A stretch of 64,000 nt of DNA from Peptoniphilus lacydonensis (GCF_900106515.1 NZ_FNWF01000003.1:744001-808000); one strand, 5' to 3'. Counted from the first letter of the stretch, positions 8,299-16,728 are shown. Translations and numbers: made by a program. Notes: generated from the letters alone by a model not told the origin.

Positions 8299-9660
8299 AT
8301 GGAAACAAATAGTGAATTAAATTTAAATGAAAGTGGAAATTTAAAACTTCCACCCCACAGCTTAGAAGCAGAAGAATCTGCCCTTGGATCAATGATGCTT
8401 TCAAAAGAAGCAATCACATCATCAATAGAAATCCTAAAAATAGAAGACTTCTATCAAGATGCTCACAGAAAAATTTACGATGCCATCCTAAATATTTACA
8501 ATAGAAATGAGCCTGCTGATGTTATAACAATTGCAGAAGAATTAAAAAAGACTGATTCATTAGAAGAAGTTGGTGGTATAACTTATCTTGCCGACCTCTC
8601 TTCCAATGTAACTGCAGTTTCAAATATAAAATCTTACTGCAATATTATAAAAGAAAAGGGAATTTTAAGAGAACTTATAGATGCATCTGACAAAATTATC
8701 TCTGCTTCTTATTCTCCAGATGCAAAAGCTGATTTAATAATTGAACTTGCAGAAAAATCTGTTTTTGATATCACTCAAGATTCCACAAAAAATGGACTAG
8801 TAAATATAAAAAATATTGCCCTAGATTCCTTTTCAGATTTAGAGAAAAAAGCACAAAATCCAAATGCACTCACGGGACTTACAACAGGATTTGTAGATCT
8901 CGACAGAAAAATCTCAGGTCTTCAAAAATCAGATCTAGTTTTACTTGCAGCAAGACCCTCTATGGGTAAAACTGCTCTTATGGTAAACATAGCTACAAAT
9001 GCTGCACTTCGTGGTGGTGCGTCTGTGGCAGTATTTTCTCTTGAAATGAGCAAGAACCAATTATTTCAAAGAATAATTTCTTCAAACGCTCACGTAGACC
9101 TTCAAAAAGTTATAAGTGGTAACTTAAATGAAGAAGAGTGGACAAAAATAATAAATACTATGCCAATTGTGTCCAACTTAAAAATAGAAATTGATGACAC
9201 CGCTGGCATATCTCCGCTGGAACTGAAAGCAAAGTGCAGGAGAATGAAAGTTGAAAAGGGACTTGATTTAATCGTCATAGACTACTTGCAACTTATGCAA
9301 ATGAGTTCAAGAAGTGAATCAAGGCAACAGGAAATCTCTGCAATATCAAGAAACTTAAAAGCAATTGCAAAGGAATTAGAAGTTCCCGTAATAGCACTTT
9401 CACAACTTTCACGTGCGCCTGAACTTAGAACAGATCACAGACCAATCTTATCAGACCTTCGTGAATCTGGTGCTATTGAACAGGACGCAGACATTGTAAT
9501 GTTTTTATATAGAGATGAATATTACACAAAAGAAGAATCAGAAAAGCCAAACATCGGCGAAGTAATAATTGCAAAACACAGAAATGGTCCAACAGGAACC
9601 GTTGAATTGATGTTTAAAAAAGAATATACAAAGTTTTTAAACTTACAGAGAAATGAATAA
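8299..9660 (+). CDS. dnaB: Replicative DNA helicase DnaB (DnaC in Bacillus naming)
   Basis: Hexameric 5'-to-3' helicase that unwinds DNA ahead of the replication fork. 453 residues, full length. The N-terminal DnaB domain (about 15-120) starts PPHSLEAEESALGSMM; the C-terminal RecA-like ATPase has Walker A AARPSMGKTALMVN near 216-229, Walker B LDLIVIDYLQLM near 325 and the loop LSQLSRAPELR near 375. No intein is visible. It begins four bases after the rplI stop without a clear ribosome binding site, so translation is probably coupled. Confidence 0.98.
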   Translation: METNSELNLNESGNLKLPPHSLEAEESALGSMMLSKEAITSSIEILKIEDFYQDAHRKIYDAILNIYNRNEPADVITIAEELKKTDSLEEVGGITYLADLSSNVTAVSNIKSYCNIIKEKGILRELIDASDKIISASYSPDAKADLIIELAEKSVFDITQDSTKNGLVNIKNIALDSFSDLEKKAQNPNALTGLTTGFVDLDRKISGLQKSDLVLLAARPSMGKTALMVNIATNAALRGGASVAVFSLEMSKNQLFQRIISSNAHVDLQKVISGNLNEEEWTKIINTMPIVSNLKIEIDDTAGISPLELKAKCRRMKVEKGLDLIVIDYLQLMQMSSRSESRQQEISAISRNLKAIAKELEVPVIALSQLSRAPELRTDHRPILSDLRESGAIEQDADIVMFLYRDEYYTKEESEKPNIGEVIIAKHRNGPTGTVELMFKKEYTKFLNLQRNE

Positions 9661-9666
9661 AATTTT

Positions 9667-9700
9667 AAGGCTTTCGCATATTATAGCGAGAGCCTTTATT
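9667..9700 (+). terminator. Intrinsic terminator of the gdpP-rplI-dnaB operon
   Basis: AAGGCTTTCGC pairs with GCGAGAGCCTT (11 bp including one T-G pair) around an 8-base loop, followed by a T-rich tail broken by A. Confidence 0.7.
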
Positions 9701-9755
9701 TATATTTTCTATCTCAAATGTTATAATAAAGTTTGTATAAAATATGGAGGTAAAT

Positions 9756-10631
9756 ATGATTTTAGATTTAATAAAAGTAATTGTTTTAGGAATAATCGAA
9801 GGACTGACAGAGTTTCTTCCTATTTCATCAACAGGACATCTTATAATTGCAGACAGTTTCATAAAGCTTGAACCAAAATCTTTTTCCAATGCCTTTAATG
9901 TAATTATTCAACTTGGTGCAATTCTTGCAGTGGTCTACTTATACTTTTACGATGTAAACCCAATTGCAAAAGAAAAACTCGTGCCAGTAATCGGCGAAGA
10001 AACTTATAATAGTTTAAGTTTTAATGAAAAGTTTAAATATAGAGATATGGAAACTATGAGACTTATTGCAAAAATAATTGTCGGATTTTTGCCAGCAGCT
10101 TTTTTTGGATATTTATTTGACGACTTTATAGACGCTCATCTCTTTAACACTACTACAGTTTCTGTTGCACTTATTTTTTACGGTATAATAATTATAATTA
10201 TGGAAAAAAATAATAAAGGAAAGAATTTTAAATATGAAAATCTAGACGAAATCACACTTAAAACAGCTTTTCTTATTGGTTTCTTCCAATGTCTTGCAAT
10301 GGTGCCAGGTACATCTCGTTCAGCCGCAACAATTATTGGTGCAATGATACTTGGATGTTCAAGGACAAGTTCTGCAAAATTTTCTTTCTACCTTGCAGTG
10401 CCAACAATGTTAGGTGCAACTGTACTAAAAATTGTTAAGATTGGATTTTCCTTAACTCTTTGTCAATGGTTCTTAATATTAATTGGTGGAGTTGTTTCTT
10501 ATATCGTGGCATTAATTGTAATCAAAAAATTCCTGGGATATATAAGAGAACACGACTTCATCCCATTTGGCTATTACAGAATAGTTTTAGGTATAATCGT
10601 CCTACTATTTAGTGCTTTTAATATAATTTGA
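9756..10631 (+). CDS. uppP: Undecaprenyl-diphosphatase UppP (BacA family)
   Basis: Membrane enzyme that dephosphorylates undecaprenyl pyrophosphate, recycling the lipid carrier for peptidoglycan and other wall polymers; it also gives bacitracin tolerance. 291 residues. The two family signatures are present: GIIEGLTEFLPISSTGHLI near residues 11-29 and MVPGTSRSAATIIGAM near 182-197. Several hydrophobic spans are visible. I chose the ATG at 9756 because GGAGG (9746-9750) lies five bases upstream; an earlier in-frame ATG at 9744 overlaps that site. A TATAAT at 9722-9727 is a likely -10. The amidase gene follows 10 bases later. Confidence 0.95.
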   Translation: MILDLIKVIVLGIIEGLTEFLPISSTGHLIIADSFIKLEPKSFSNAFNVIIQLGAILAVVYLYFYDVNPIAKEKLVPVIGEETYNSLSFNEKFKYRDMETMRLIAKIIVGFLPAAFFGYLFDDFIDAHLFNTTTVSVALIFYGIIIIIMEKNNKGKNFKYENLDEITLKTAFLIGFFQCLAMVPGTSRSAATIIGAMILGCSRTSSAKFSFYLAVPTMLGATVLKIVKIGFSLTLCQWFLILIGGVVSYIVALIVIKKFLGYIREHDFIPFGYYRIVLGIIVLLFSAFNII

Positions 10632-10641
10632 GGTGAATAAA

Positions 10642-11436
10642 ATGAAAGATTTCAACGTTGGCATATTGCAACTGCCTACAACAGGTGACAAAGATAAAAA
10701 TCTAAACACAATGGAAGAATTTGTTTTAATCGCAAAGAAAAAAGGTGCAGATGTAATTTGTCTTCCAGAAATGTGGAATTGCCCATATCAAAATTCTTAC
10801 TTCAAAAAATTTTCAGAAGAAGACTTTGGCAAAACTTATAAAAAAATGAGTGAAGTTGCAAAGAATAATAAAATATATTTAATTGGCGGCTCAATCCCCA
10901 TTAAATCTGGAGAAAAAATTTATAACAGATCCTATGTATTTGACAAAGACGGCAGAGAAATTTATAGATATTCAAAAATAAACCTCTTCGACATAGAAGA
11001 CTATAAAGAATCAAACACAATCTCTGGAGGAAAATCACTTGGAGTATTTGAAACAGAATATGGAATTTTTGGACTTGCAATTTGCTTTGACCTTAGATTT
11101 CCAGAACTATTTCAAACCTTTAAAGATTATGGTGCAGAAGTAATCTTTGCACCATCAACATTTATGAAAAAAACTGGAGAAGCTCACTTTCATCTCTTAA
11201 ATAGAGCACGTGCCGTTGACACACAATGCTATATAGTATCGCCAACAATAGCAAGAGACGATAATCTATCTAAAAACGCATATGCACACTCCCTGTGCGT
11301 AGCACCAAGCGGTGAAATAATAAAAGACCTTGGCGAAGAAGAAAATATAGAAGTTATAAAATTAGAAAATGAAAAAGTAAAGAGAGAAAGAAAAAAACTT
11401 CCAATAGAAATTTCAAGGCAAAATAGAAAATTATAA
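10642..11436 (+). CDS. Carbon-nitrogen hydrolase (nitrilase superfamily, omega-amidase-like)
   Basis: Cytoplasmic nitrilase-superfamily amidase of 264 residues. The Glu-Lys-Cys catalytic triad can be read: Glu in CLPEMWN near residue 40, Lys in YSKINLFDI near 112, Cys in LAICFDLRFPE near 148. The CFDLRFPE motif and the overall length match the omega-amidase (Nit2)/YafV branch, which hydrolyses alpha-keto acid amides. The exact substrate is inference. GAGGTG six bases before the ATG at 10642 decides the start; the gene is in an operon with uppP and ends at a strong terminator. Confidence 0.9.
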   Translation: MKDFNVGILQLPTTGDKDKNLNTMEEFVLIAKKKGADVICLPEMWNCPYQNSYFKKFSEEDFGKTYKKMSEVAKNNKIYLIGGSIPIKSGEKIYNRSYVFDKDGREIYRYSKINLFDIEDYKESNTISGGKSLGVFETEYGIFGLAICFDLRFPELFQTFKDYGAEVIFAPSTFMKKTGEAHFHLLNRARAVDTQCYIVSPTIARDDNLSKNAYAHSLCVAPSGEIIKDLGEEENIEVIKLENEKVKRERKKLPIEISRQNRKL

Positions 11437-11481
11437 AAAAAAGCTATCACAAATTAATTACTATACTGTGATAGCTTTTTT
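11437..11481 (+). terminator. Strong (possibly bidirectional) terminator after the amidase gene
   Basis: AAGCTATCACA (11441-11451) pairs with TGTGATAGCTT (11467-11477), 11 bp, with runs of A before and T after. Confidence 0.85.
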
Positions 11482-11523
11482 GAAATCGTCTTTACATAAC
11501 TCAAATCTATCAGTCAAGTTTAA

Positions 11524-11907
11524 TTGTTTAAAAAAGGAGTTGACTTAAAATACTTTGAAAAAATACCCATGACTCTTTATAATGAAACTGGGGCTTTAAA
11601 TACTTTATTACAACAACATTTATTAACTCATGGAATAGAACTGAATAATGTAGTTTGCTATACTAGCGAATGCGACGTCCAGATAGATTTATGTTTAAAT
11701 AATGTTACGTCAGCAATCATCCCAAAAATGCTAGCAAATAACTTTTTACAAAATAATGAAATTTATTTTTTCCCTATAAAAGATTTTAATTATCCTTTAA
11801 GAGTGGATATAGTTTCAAATCCTTATCTTGAAAAACCTCTTTATTTAAAAGCATTTATATCCATTTTAAAAGAAGAACTTGTAGAATTTTCAATGAATTC
11901 TTTCTAA
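11524..11907 (+). pseudogene. LysR-type regulator remnant (C-terminal effector domain only)
   Basis: An open frame of 127 codons resembles the second half of a LysR effector-binding domain: a stretch DLKYFEKIPMTLYNETGALN, then NNVVCYTSECDVQIDLC and AIIPKMLANNF, ending in an amphipathic helix. The DNA-binding helix-turn-helix and first subdomain (about 150 residues) are missing. A terminator lies directly upstream, so there is no obvious promoter. The only in-frame starts are a TTG at 11524 and an internal ATG at 11569. I read it as a 5'-truncated gene. A small free-standing effector domain is possible but less likely. Confidence 0.6.
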
Positions 11908-11926
11908 AATTAAATCTACAAATTAA

Positions 11927-11976
11927 AAAAACCCCTTAAATCTAGATTTATGGTCTTGATTTAAGGGGTTTTTTTT
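11927..11976. terminator. Bidirectional terminator between the LysR remnant and the XRE regulator
   Basis: AACCCCTTAAATC pairs with GATTTAAGGGGTT (13 bp), flanked by A run on the left and eight T on the right, so it can serve both convergent genes. Confidence 0.85.
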
Positions 11977-11989
11977 AATTATTAATTTG

Positions 11990-12382
11990 TTATTTATTCT
12001 CAACTTTTTCTTCTTTAACTAGCTTTATTTTTACTGCTGCTTCATATCCAAAGTTAATAAGATCTTCAAGAAATTCTTTATCTTCTAAATATTTATTATC
12101 TATTCCTTTTTGACGGAGTACATCATAAATACTATTAAAATCAAAGGAACACTCATTTTCCATAAAAACATTTTTGTTATTATTTTCTTTTCTCCCAAAC
12201 ATCTCATCTATTGATACATCAAATAATTCTGCAAGGTCAATTATTGTTTCTTTATCTGGAAATCTTTCGTCAGATTCATATCTACCAATAGTTGGTCTTG
12301 ATAAATTTAACTTTCCTGCTAAATCTTTTTGAGTCATATTATTTTTTATTCTTAAATTTTTAATATTATCTCCAAATGTCAT
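11990..12382 (-). CDS. XRE-family helix-turn-helix transcriptional regulator
   Basis: DNA-binding regulator of about 130 residues. Residues 5-60 form a Cro/CI-type helix-turn-helix (IKNLRIKNNMTQKDLAGKLN, then SRPTIGRYESDERFPDKETI). The C-terminal half (about 75-130) is acidic and helical with no recognised domain. I take the ATG at 12382, four bases after GGGTGG; an upstream TTG would add four residues. It is divergent from the glutamate-symporter operon and shares a 200-bp intergenic region with it, so it may regulate that operon or itself; this is inference from position. Confidence 0.88.
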   Translation of the reverse strand: MTFGDNIKNLRIKNNMTQKDLAGKLNLSRPTIGRYESDERFPDKETIIDLAELFDVSIDEMFGRKENNNKNVFMENECSFDFNSIYDVLRQKGIDNKYLEDKEFLEDLINFGYEAAVKIKLVKEEKVENK

Positions 12383-12445
12383 AAAACCACCCAATATAAG
12401 AATATTTAAAATATATCACAATAAGTTTATTATTTTATTCTAAGT

Positions 12446-12506
12446 GTCAAATAGACGAATAATTTTGATTTATCTCTTGACAAGTTCCGTTTAGTCACCA
12501 TATAAT
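12446..12506 (+). promoter_or_regulatory. Strong sigma-A promoter of the glutamate-symporter operon, with a small upstream inverted repeat
   Basis: TTGACA (12477-12482), 18-base spacer, TATAAT (12501-12506): both hexamers match consensus. Just upstream is the small inverted repeat GTCAAATAGAC (12446-12456), a possible regulator site. A consensus promoter suggests high expression unless repressed. Confidence 0.75.
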
Positions 12507-12549
12507 AGGTTCATAGAATTCTATTCTTTATCTAATTAAAGAAAAATAC

Positions 12550-12565
12550 AATTATCCGGATAATT
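12550..12565. promoter_or_regulatory. Perfect 16-bp palindrome in the leader of the glutamate-symporter gene
   Basis: AATTATCCGGATAATT is a perfect palindrome between the predicted transcription start (about 12513) and the ribosome binding site (12574-12579). It has the form of a repressor operator. It would make a poor RNA hairpin because it has no loop. Confidence 0.55.
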
Positions 12566-12584
12566 CCATTTATGAGGTGAATTT

Positions 12585-13940
12585 ATGGAATTTACATTAT
12601 GGGATTTATTACAAGATACTGCCATTTTAGGAATGTTAATGTTACTAGGTCAATTTTTAAGAGCAAAAGTAAAAATATTTCAAAGTTTACTTATGCCAGC
12701 TTCACTAATTGGTGGATTTATAGGCCTTGCTCTTGGCCCTAGTGGTTTTAACATACTTCCGTTTTCAAGTCAACTATCTGCTTACTCAGGAGTACTTATA
12801 GCAATTGTATTCGGTTGTACTCCTATTGGAGATGACTCTTTTTCCAAAGAAGATATAAAAGGCGTTGGGGGATTCTTTTATCAAAATACTGGTATATTAA
12901 TTCTTCAATATGCATCTGGTATGGCCTTATCTATAGGTATATTAAACAAATTTTGGGATCTTCACAATTCTTTTGGTCTTATACTTGCTACTGGATACTA
13001 TGGCGGACATGGTACCGCAGCTGCTCTAGGTGCGATGTATAAAGAAATGGGCTATCCAGAATTTTTGGATTTAGCTAATACATCAGCCACTGTAGGACTT
13101 GTTGGTGGCATCATTGTTGGAATGATTTTAATTAATTGGGGAACAAGAAAAAAGTATACAAACTTTGTTGAATCTCCTAAGGAACTTCCTGATGAAATAC
13201 GAAGAGGTATTATTCCAAAAGAAAAACAAAAATTTTCTGGAAAACTTACTATTTCAAATATGTCCCTAGACTCTCTAGTTTTTCATCTGTCTATAGCTTT
13301 AATAACTGCCTATGCAGGTAGAACCCTTTCAAAATTTATAAGTAGCAAAATAGATTGGCTCTCTATTCCTGTCTTCGTTTTAGCACTAGTTTTTGGATAT
13401 ATCATACAGGGAATTCTTAAAGCTACAAAAACAGATCAATATATTGATAGACCTACAATGCAAAGAATCAGTGGATCTTCAACAGACTTACTAGTAGTAT
13501 CTGCTGTTTCTTCATTAAATCTTGGCGTTATTAAATCAAATTTAGCACCACTTGCCATTACCTTTATATTCGGTTTTGCGTTAAATGTACTTTGGTTTTT
13601 ATGTGTAAGTAAATACGCTTCATCCAAAAATTGGTTTGAAAGAGGAATATTAAATTTTGGTAGATCTAATGGTGTAGTTGCTACAGGTGTTTTATTAAAT
13701 AGAGTGGTAGATCCAGATCAAAAATCTAGAGGCTTAGAAGACACTGGTCTTACAGATTTATTAAATCGACCAATAGCTATTGCTCTACAAGTTTTACCCC
13801 CACTATTTATAAGCTTTGGTGGAAGATATCCAATGTATACGACCCTTGTAATGTGGGCAGCATTTATTGTACTTACAATTATTGCTCTTATATTTAAATG
13901 GTGGACGCCTGGAAAAATGCAAGGAAATCAACGTAAGTGA
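12585..13940 (+). CDS. Sodium/glutamate symporter, GltS family
   Basis: Membrane carrier of 451 residues matching the GltS sodium:glutamate symporter family in length and motifs. It has two repeated halves of hydrophobic spans, the glycine-rich segment ATGYYGGHGTAAALG near residues 137-151, and the second-half counterpart FGRSNGVVATGVLLNRVVDP near 363-382. It would import glutamate with sodium. It is first in an operon with a 2-hydroxyacid dehydrogenase and a small membrane protein, and is preceded by a consensus promoter and a palindrome. Alternative: a related carrier for another dicarboxylate. Confidence 0.85.
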   Translation: MEFTLWDLLQDTAILGMLMLLGQFLRAKVKIFQSLLMPASLIGGFIGLALGPSGFNILPFSSQLSAYSGVLIAIVFGCTPIGDDSFSKEDIKGVGGFFYQNTGILILQYASGMALSIGILNKFWDLHNSFGLILATGYYGGHGTAAALGAMYKEMGYPEFLDLANTSATVGLVGGIIVGMILINWGTRKKYTNFVESPKELPDEIRRGIIPKEKQKFSGKLTISNMSLDSLVFHLSIALITAYAGRTLSKFISSKIDWLSIPVFVLALVFGYIIQGILKATKTDQYIDRPTMQRISGSSTDLLVVSAVSSLNLGVIKSNLAPLAITFIFGFALNVLWFLCVSKYASSKNWFERGILNFGRSNGVVATGVLLNRVVDPDQKSRGLEDTGLTDLLNRPIAIALQVLPPLFISFGGRYPMYTTLVMWAAFIVLTIIALIFKWWTPGKMQGNQRK

Positions 13941-13948
13941 GGTGCTTT

Positions 13949-15022
13949 ATGAATTACGATATTATACATTTTGAAGCTTTAGGAAAAGAAGCTGACTATT
14001 TGGAGATAGAAACAAATAATTTAATAAAAGAAAATATTTTGCCAAAAGATTTTAAATCACTTATAACTCCTCTGACAGTTCAGGAATATTTATCAGAAAA
14101 TAATATTAAATTACCTGAGATAATTACTACAAAGACTCACTCAATTTTACCTTCTGATTATATAAATAGTGAAACTAAAAATAATGTAATCACAAGAAGT
14201 GCAGGTTATGATCACCTTGAAGAATATCAAGATAATCTAAACATCGCTTCACTTAGGGAATATTGTGTTAATGCAGTTGCTCAAACTGCTCTAAAATTTG
14301 GACTATGTACTTGCGGCTTATTAAATGAATACGTTAAAAACACTCAGTCCTTTGAAAGAAATAAAACTAATTCTTTTATGGAAATTAGTGAGAACCGAAC
14401 TGTAACGGTCTATGGAGTTGGCAAAATTGGCTCTAGGGTATACAAATACTTCGAAGATGTAGGATTTAATGTTCAAGCTGTAGATATTAGGAGCGAAGAA
14501 TTAAAATCTCAAGAAAAATACAAAAATTTTAATTTTATAAATAAAGAAGATGCAATTTTAAACTCTGACATCATAGTAAATGTCATGAACTTAACAAAAA
14601 TAAAAAATTCTAAATTTTACAATGTAAATTATTTTAGTGAAGAATATTTGAGAAAAAATAAAAAAAATTTCATTTTTATAAATGTTACTAGAGGAGAAAT
14701 TGCCCCTGAAAGTGTTCTTTTAAAACTATATAGCGAAAAGAAAATTTTGGGATTAGGATTAGATGTATTTAGTCATGAATCTGAACTAACAGAGGATTTG
14801 AAAAACCAAAATAAATCCAATGATATTGATGTTTTGGCTGCTAAAAAAATTATTAACAGTGCAATTTCATCAAAAGAAAATTTTTATGTACAAGCTCATC
14901 AAGGGTTCAATTCTGATTTAGCTGCTAAATCCAAAGCTCACGAAGCTATAGAACACTTAAAATATTGGTATCTCCATGACAAAAAAGGCTTTAAAGAGCA
15001 ACTACCATATTATGAGGAGTAA
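13949..15022 (+). CDS. D-2-hydroxyacid dehydrogenase family, NAD-dependent
   Basis: Oxidoreductase of about 357 residues in the D-isomer 2-hydroxyacid dehydrogenase family, which interconverts 2-keto acids and D-2-hydroxy acids with NAD(H). Seen: the Rossmann motif TVYGVGKIGSRVYKYFEDVG near residues 150-169, the catalytic Arg in INVTRGEIAP near 248, Glu in DVFSHESEL near 275, and His in VQAHQGFNS near 314. Placement directly behind a glutamate symporter (GAGGTG inside the symporter's end, ATG eight bases after its stop) suggests a substrate from glutamate, such as 2-oxoglutarate, as in the hydroxyglutarate fermentation route; that is inference. Lactate or another keto acid is possible. Confidence 0.82.
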   Translation: MNYDIIHFEALGKEADYLEIETNNLIKENILPKDFKSLITPLTVQEYLSENNIKLPEIITTKTHSILPSDYINSETKNNVITRSAGYDHLEEYQDNLNIASLREYCVNAVAQTALKFGLCTCGLLNEYVKNTQSFERNKTNSFMEISENRTVTVYGVGKIGSRVYKYFEDVGFNVQAVDIRSEELKSQEKYKNFNFINKEDAILNSDIIVNVMNLTKIKNSKFYNVNYFSEEYLRKNKKNFIFINVTRGEIAPESVLLKLYSEKKILGLGLDVFSHESELTEDLKNQNKSNDIDVLAAKKIINSAISSKENFYVQAHQGFNSDLAAKSKAHEAIEHLKYWYLHDKKGFKEQLPYYEE

Positions 15023-15563
15023 AAATAAATCACTTTTATTTATATTCTTAATTGTTTTACTAAACTTTTTATTATTTTCAATAGACTTATATCTAGAAAA
15101 GAACTATATTTATAGAATTCTGAATTTAAAGAATCCTAACTCTTTAACACTAGAAAACAAGAACACTTTTCACAGTTTAAACGACTCAGACGAAATAAAA
15201 TTATATGAATATAAGATTAATGACAAAAAAGTTTACACTGCATTTAGTTTTTTTGAAAACAATAAATTGTATAAATTAAAAAAAGCTTCAAATCTCGAGC
15301 TAATAATGTCCCATCTAAATTTACAATCCTATTTAGAAAATAATATTTCACAAAATAACTTTAAAACTTTATTTTTATTTAATATGAAGTTGAATACTAC
15401 CAATTATTGCAATACGACTTTTACTGGATGGGACTTTATTATTTTAGATAAATCTAAAAATAAATTAATTCTTGTGAAATACATCAAACCGCGTTTTACC
15501 CTTTCTTTATATAATTTTGAGTCGGATACAATATTATCCGACTTTTTTAATTTATATAACTAA
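15012..15563 (+). CDS. Hypothetical single-span membrane protein
   Basis: I do not recognise this protein. From the ATG at 15012, which overlaps the last codons of the dehydrogenase gene, it has 183 residues: a short basic start (MRSKNKS), one membrane span at about 8-27, and an extracellular-looking polar, asparagine-rich remainder with no known motif. No separate ribosome binding site is visible, so translation probably depends on the upstream gene. An alternative in-frame ATG at 14976 would overlap more. Its 3' end contains an intrinsic terminator hairpin within the coding sequence. It is the third gene of the glutamate-symporter operon. Confidence 0.65.
   Translation: MRSKNKSLLFIFLIVLLNFLLFSIDLYLEKNYIYRILNLKNPNSLTLENKNTFHSLNDSDEIKLYEYKINDKKVYTAFSFFENNKLYKLKKASNLELIMSHLNLQSYLENNISQNNFKTLFLFNMKLNTTNYCNTTFTGWDFIILDKSKNKLILVKYIKPRFTLSLYNFESDTILSDFFNLYN
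15520..15549 (+). terminator. Intrinsic terminator lying inside the 3' end of the preceding gene
   Basis: AGTCGGATA (15520-15528) pairs with TATCCGACT (15535-15543), 9 bp, six-base loop, then T6. The stop codon of the membrane-protein gene (15561-15563) lies after the T run. Confidence 0.75.
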
Positions 15564-15606
15564 TTCCCTTTAATTTTCCTCTAGTGAAATACTTTCCATA
15601 ATATGA

Positions 15607-15612
15607 TATAAT
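15607..15612 (+). promoter_or_regulatory. Putative extended -10 element of the IclR-family gene
   Basis: TATAAT preceded by TGA (TG-N extended -10), 20 bases before the start codon; the -35 (TAGTGA) is weak. Confidence 0.4.
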
Positions 15613-15631
15613 TTTATCGGAAGGTGAAAAA

Positions 15632-16381
15632 ATGATTCAAAGTTTAGTCAAGGCAACCAATGTTTTAGATATATTAAAAAATGAAAATCGTGAGCTTACT
15701 ATTGCAGAGATTTCTGAATCTTTAGATATTCCACCAAGTACTGCTCACAGAATTTTGTCAACTTTAATAGAGGTTCGTTACGTGTCTAAGGACGAAAAGA
15801 CTCATCTTTACTCCCTAGGTCCTGCTCTTATTCCTCTTGGCATTAAAGCTTCTGCAAAAATAGATCCTCAAGCTGTTGGGCGAAATATTTTAGAAAAATT
15901 ATCTGACTTAACTCTAGAGGATTCTTTTTTTATCATAAAATCTGGCGACAAAGGACTTATGATTTCTAAAGCTGAGGGCAAACACTCTCTTAAAATAGTC
16001 GAAAATTTTGGTATTGAAATTGATTTACATAAGGGTGCAATTAGAAAAACTATACTTGCCTTTCAATCTGATGAATATATTGAAAATTATTTGAAAAAAA
16101 ATCTTGCAGATTATTTGGATTCTTCTGTGAACAAGGAAACTTTAAAAAAAGATTTAATGGAAATAAGAAAGTCCAAAATTTCTGTTTCTGACTCTGAATA
16201 TATTGAAGGAGCTATTGGAATTGGTGCTCCTGTTTTTAATTATAAGGATGACTTAGTGGGAGCAATTGGAGTAGTAATTCCAAGAGAAAGAGTCACAGAA
16301 GAAAGTAAAAAAGAATATATAGAAGCAGTGAAAAACTGCGGCATTGAATTTTCAAAAAATTTAGGCTATTCTGAAATTTAA
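15632..16381 (+). CDS. IclR-family transcriptional regulator
   Basis: Regulator of 249 residues. The N-terminal winged helix-turn-helix (about 1-65: LTIAEISESLDIPPSTAHRI, TLIEVRYVSK) and the C-terminal IclR effector domain (about 75-245, with GAIGIGAPVFNYKDDLVGAI) are complete. IclR proteins usually control catabolic or transport operons by binding a small carboxylate. It has its own promoter and terminator and no clear target next to it. GGAAGGTG lies six bases before the ATG. Confidence 0.93.
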   Translation: MIQSLVKATNVLDILKNENRELTIAEISESLDIPPSTAHRILSTLIEVRYVSKDEKTHLYSLGPALIPLGIKASAKIDPQAVGRNILEKLSDLTLEDSFFIIKSGDKGLMISKAEGKHSLKIVENFGIEIDLHKGAIRKTILAFQSDEYIENYLKKNLADYLDSSVNKETLKKDLMEIRKSKISVSDSEYIEGAIGIGAPVFNYKDDLVGAIGVVIPRERVTEESKKEYIEAVKNCGIEFSKNLGYSEI

Positions 16382-16410
16382 AAGTTGTGTCAATAAACGC
16401 AACTTTTTTA
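16381..16410 (+). terminator. Intrinsic terminator of the IclR gene
   Basis: AAAGTTG/CAACTTT stem around a 12-base loop, followed by a T run. It starts at the stop codon. Confidence 0.65.
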
Positions 16411-16617
16411 TTTTCCTAAATTTTTTGATTTTGTAATCCAAAAGCTTAAAAATAAAATCAAACTTTGATATTTTTCTGATTTTATTTATTAAAAAATTCA
16501 AAATAAAATTAAAATTTGCTGCTTTTTTGATTTTATTTGAGGATTTATGGATTGTTTATACACTTTATACTGCAAAAATAAAAATAAAGATAACATTATT
16601 TTTAATTTGAATAATAA
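16411..16617. repeat. AT-rich region with two imperfect copies of a palindromic repeat
   Basis: No gene is seen. Two neighbouring units of about 50 bp (roughly 16448-16490 and 16500-16541) each begin with AAATAAAAT and end with GATTTTATTT, so each unit can fold on itself and the two resemble each other. Confidence 0.4.
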
Positions 16618-16728
16618 AACAAAAAAATTAGAGAACTAAAGGAACTTGAAAAAGATGGTCTTATAAAAGTCATAAAGGAAAGACCTTTAATTTATACTTT
16701 GGGAAAAAATTTTATAGAAAATTTATAA
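16618..16728 (+). pseudogene. Fragment resembling the wing of a winged-helix regulator
   Basis: A 36-codon open stretch without start codon reads KIRELKELEKDGLIKVI and then YTLGKNFIENL before a stop. The pattern LKELEKDGLI followed by a YTLG turn is typical of the wing of HxlR/MarR-type regulators. The front of the domain is missing, and a stop precedes it. Best read as a relic; the family assignment is tentative. Confidence 0.4.

Noticed and set aside
9653-9871. 72-codon frame spanning the dnaB terminator and start of uppP
   Set aside because: It crosses a transcription terminator and overlaps uppP in another frame; no family features.
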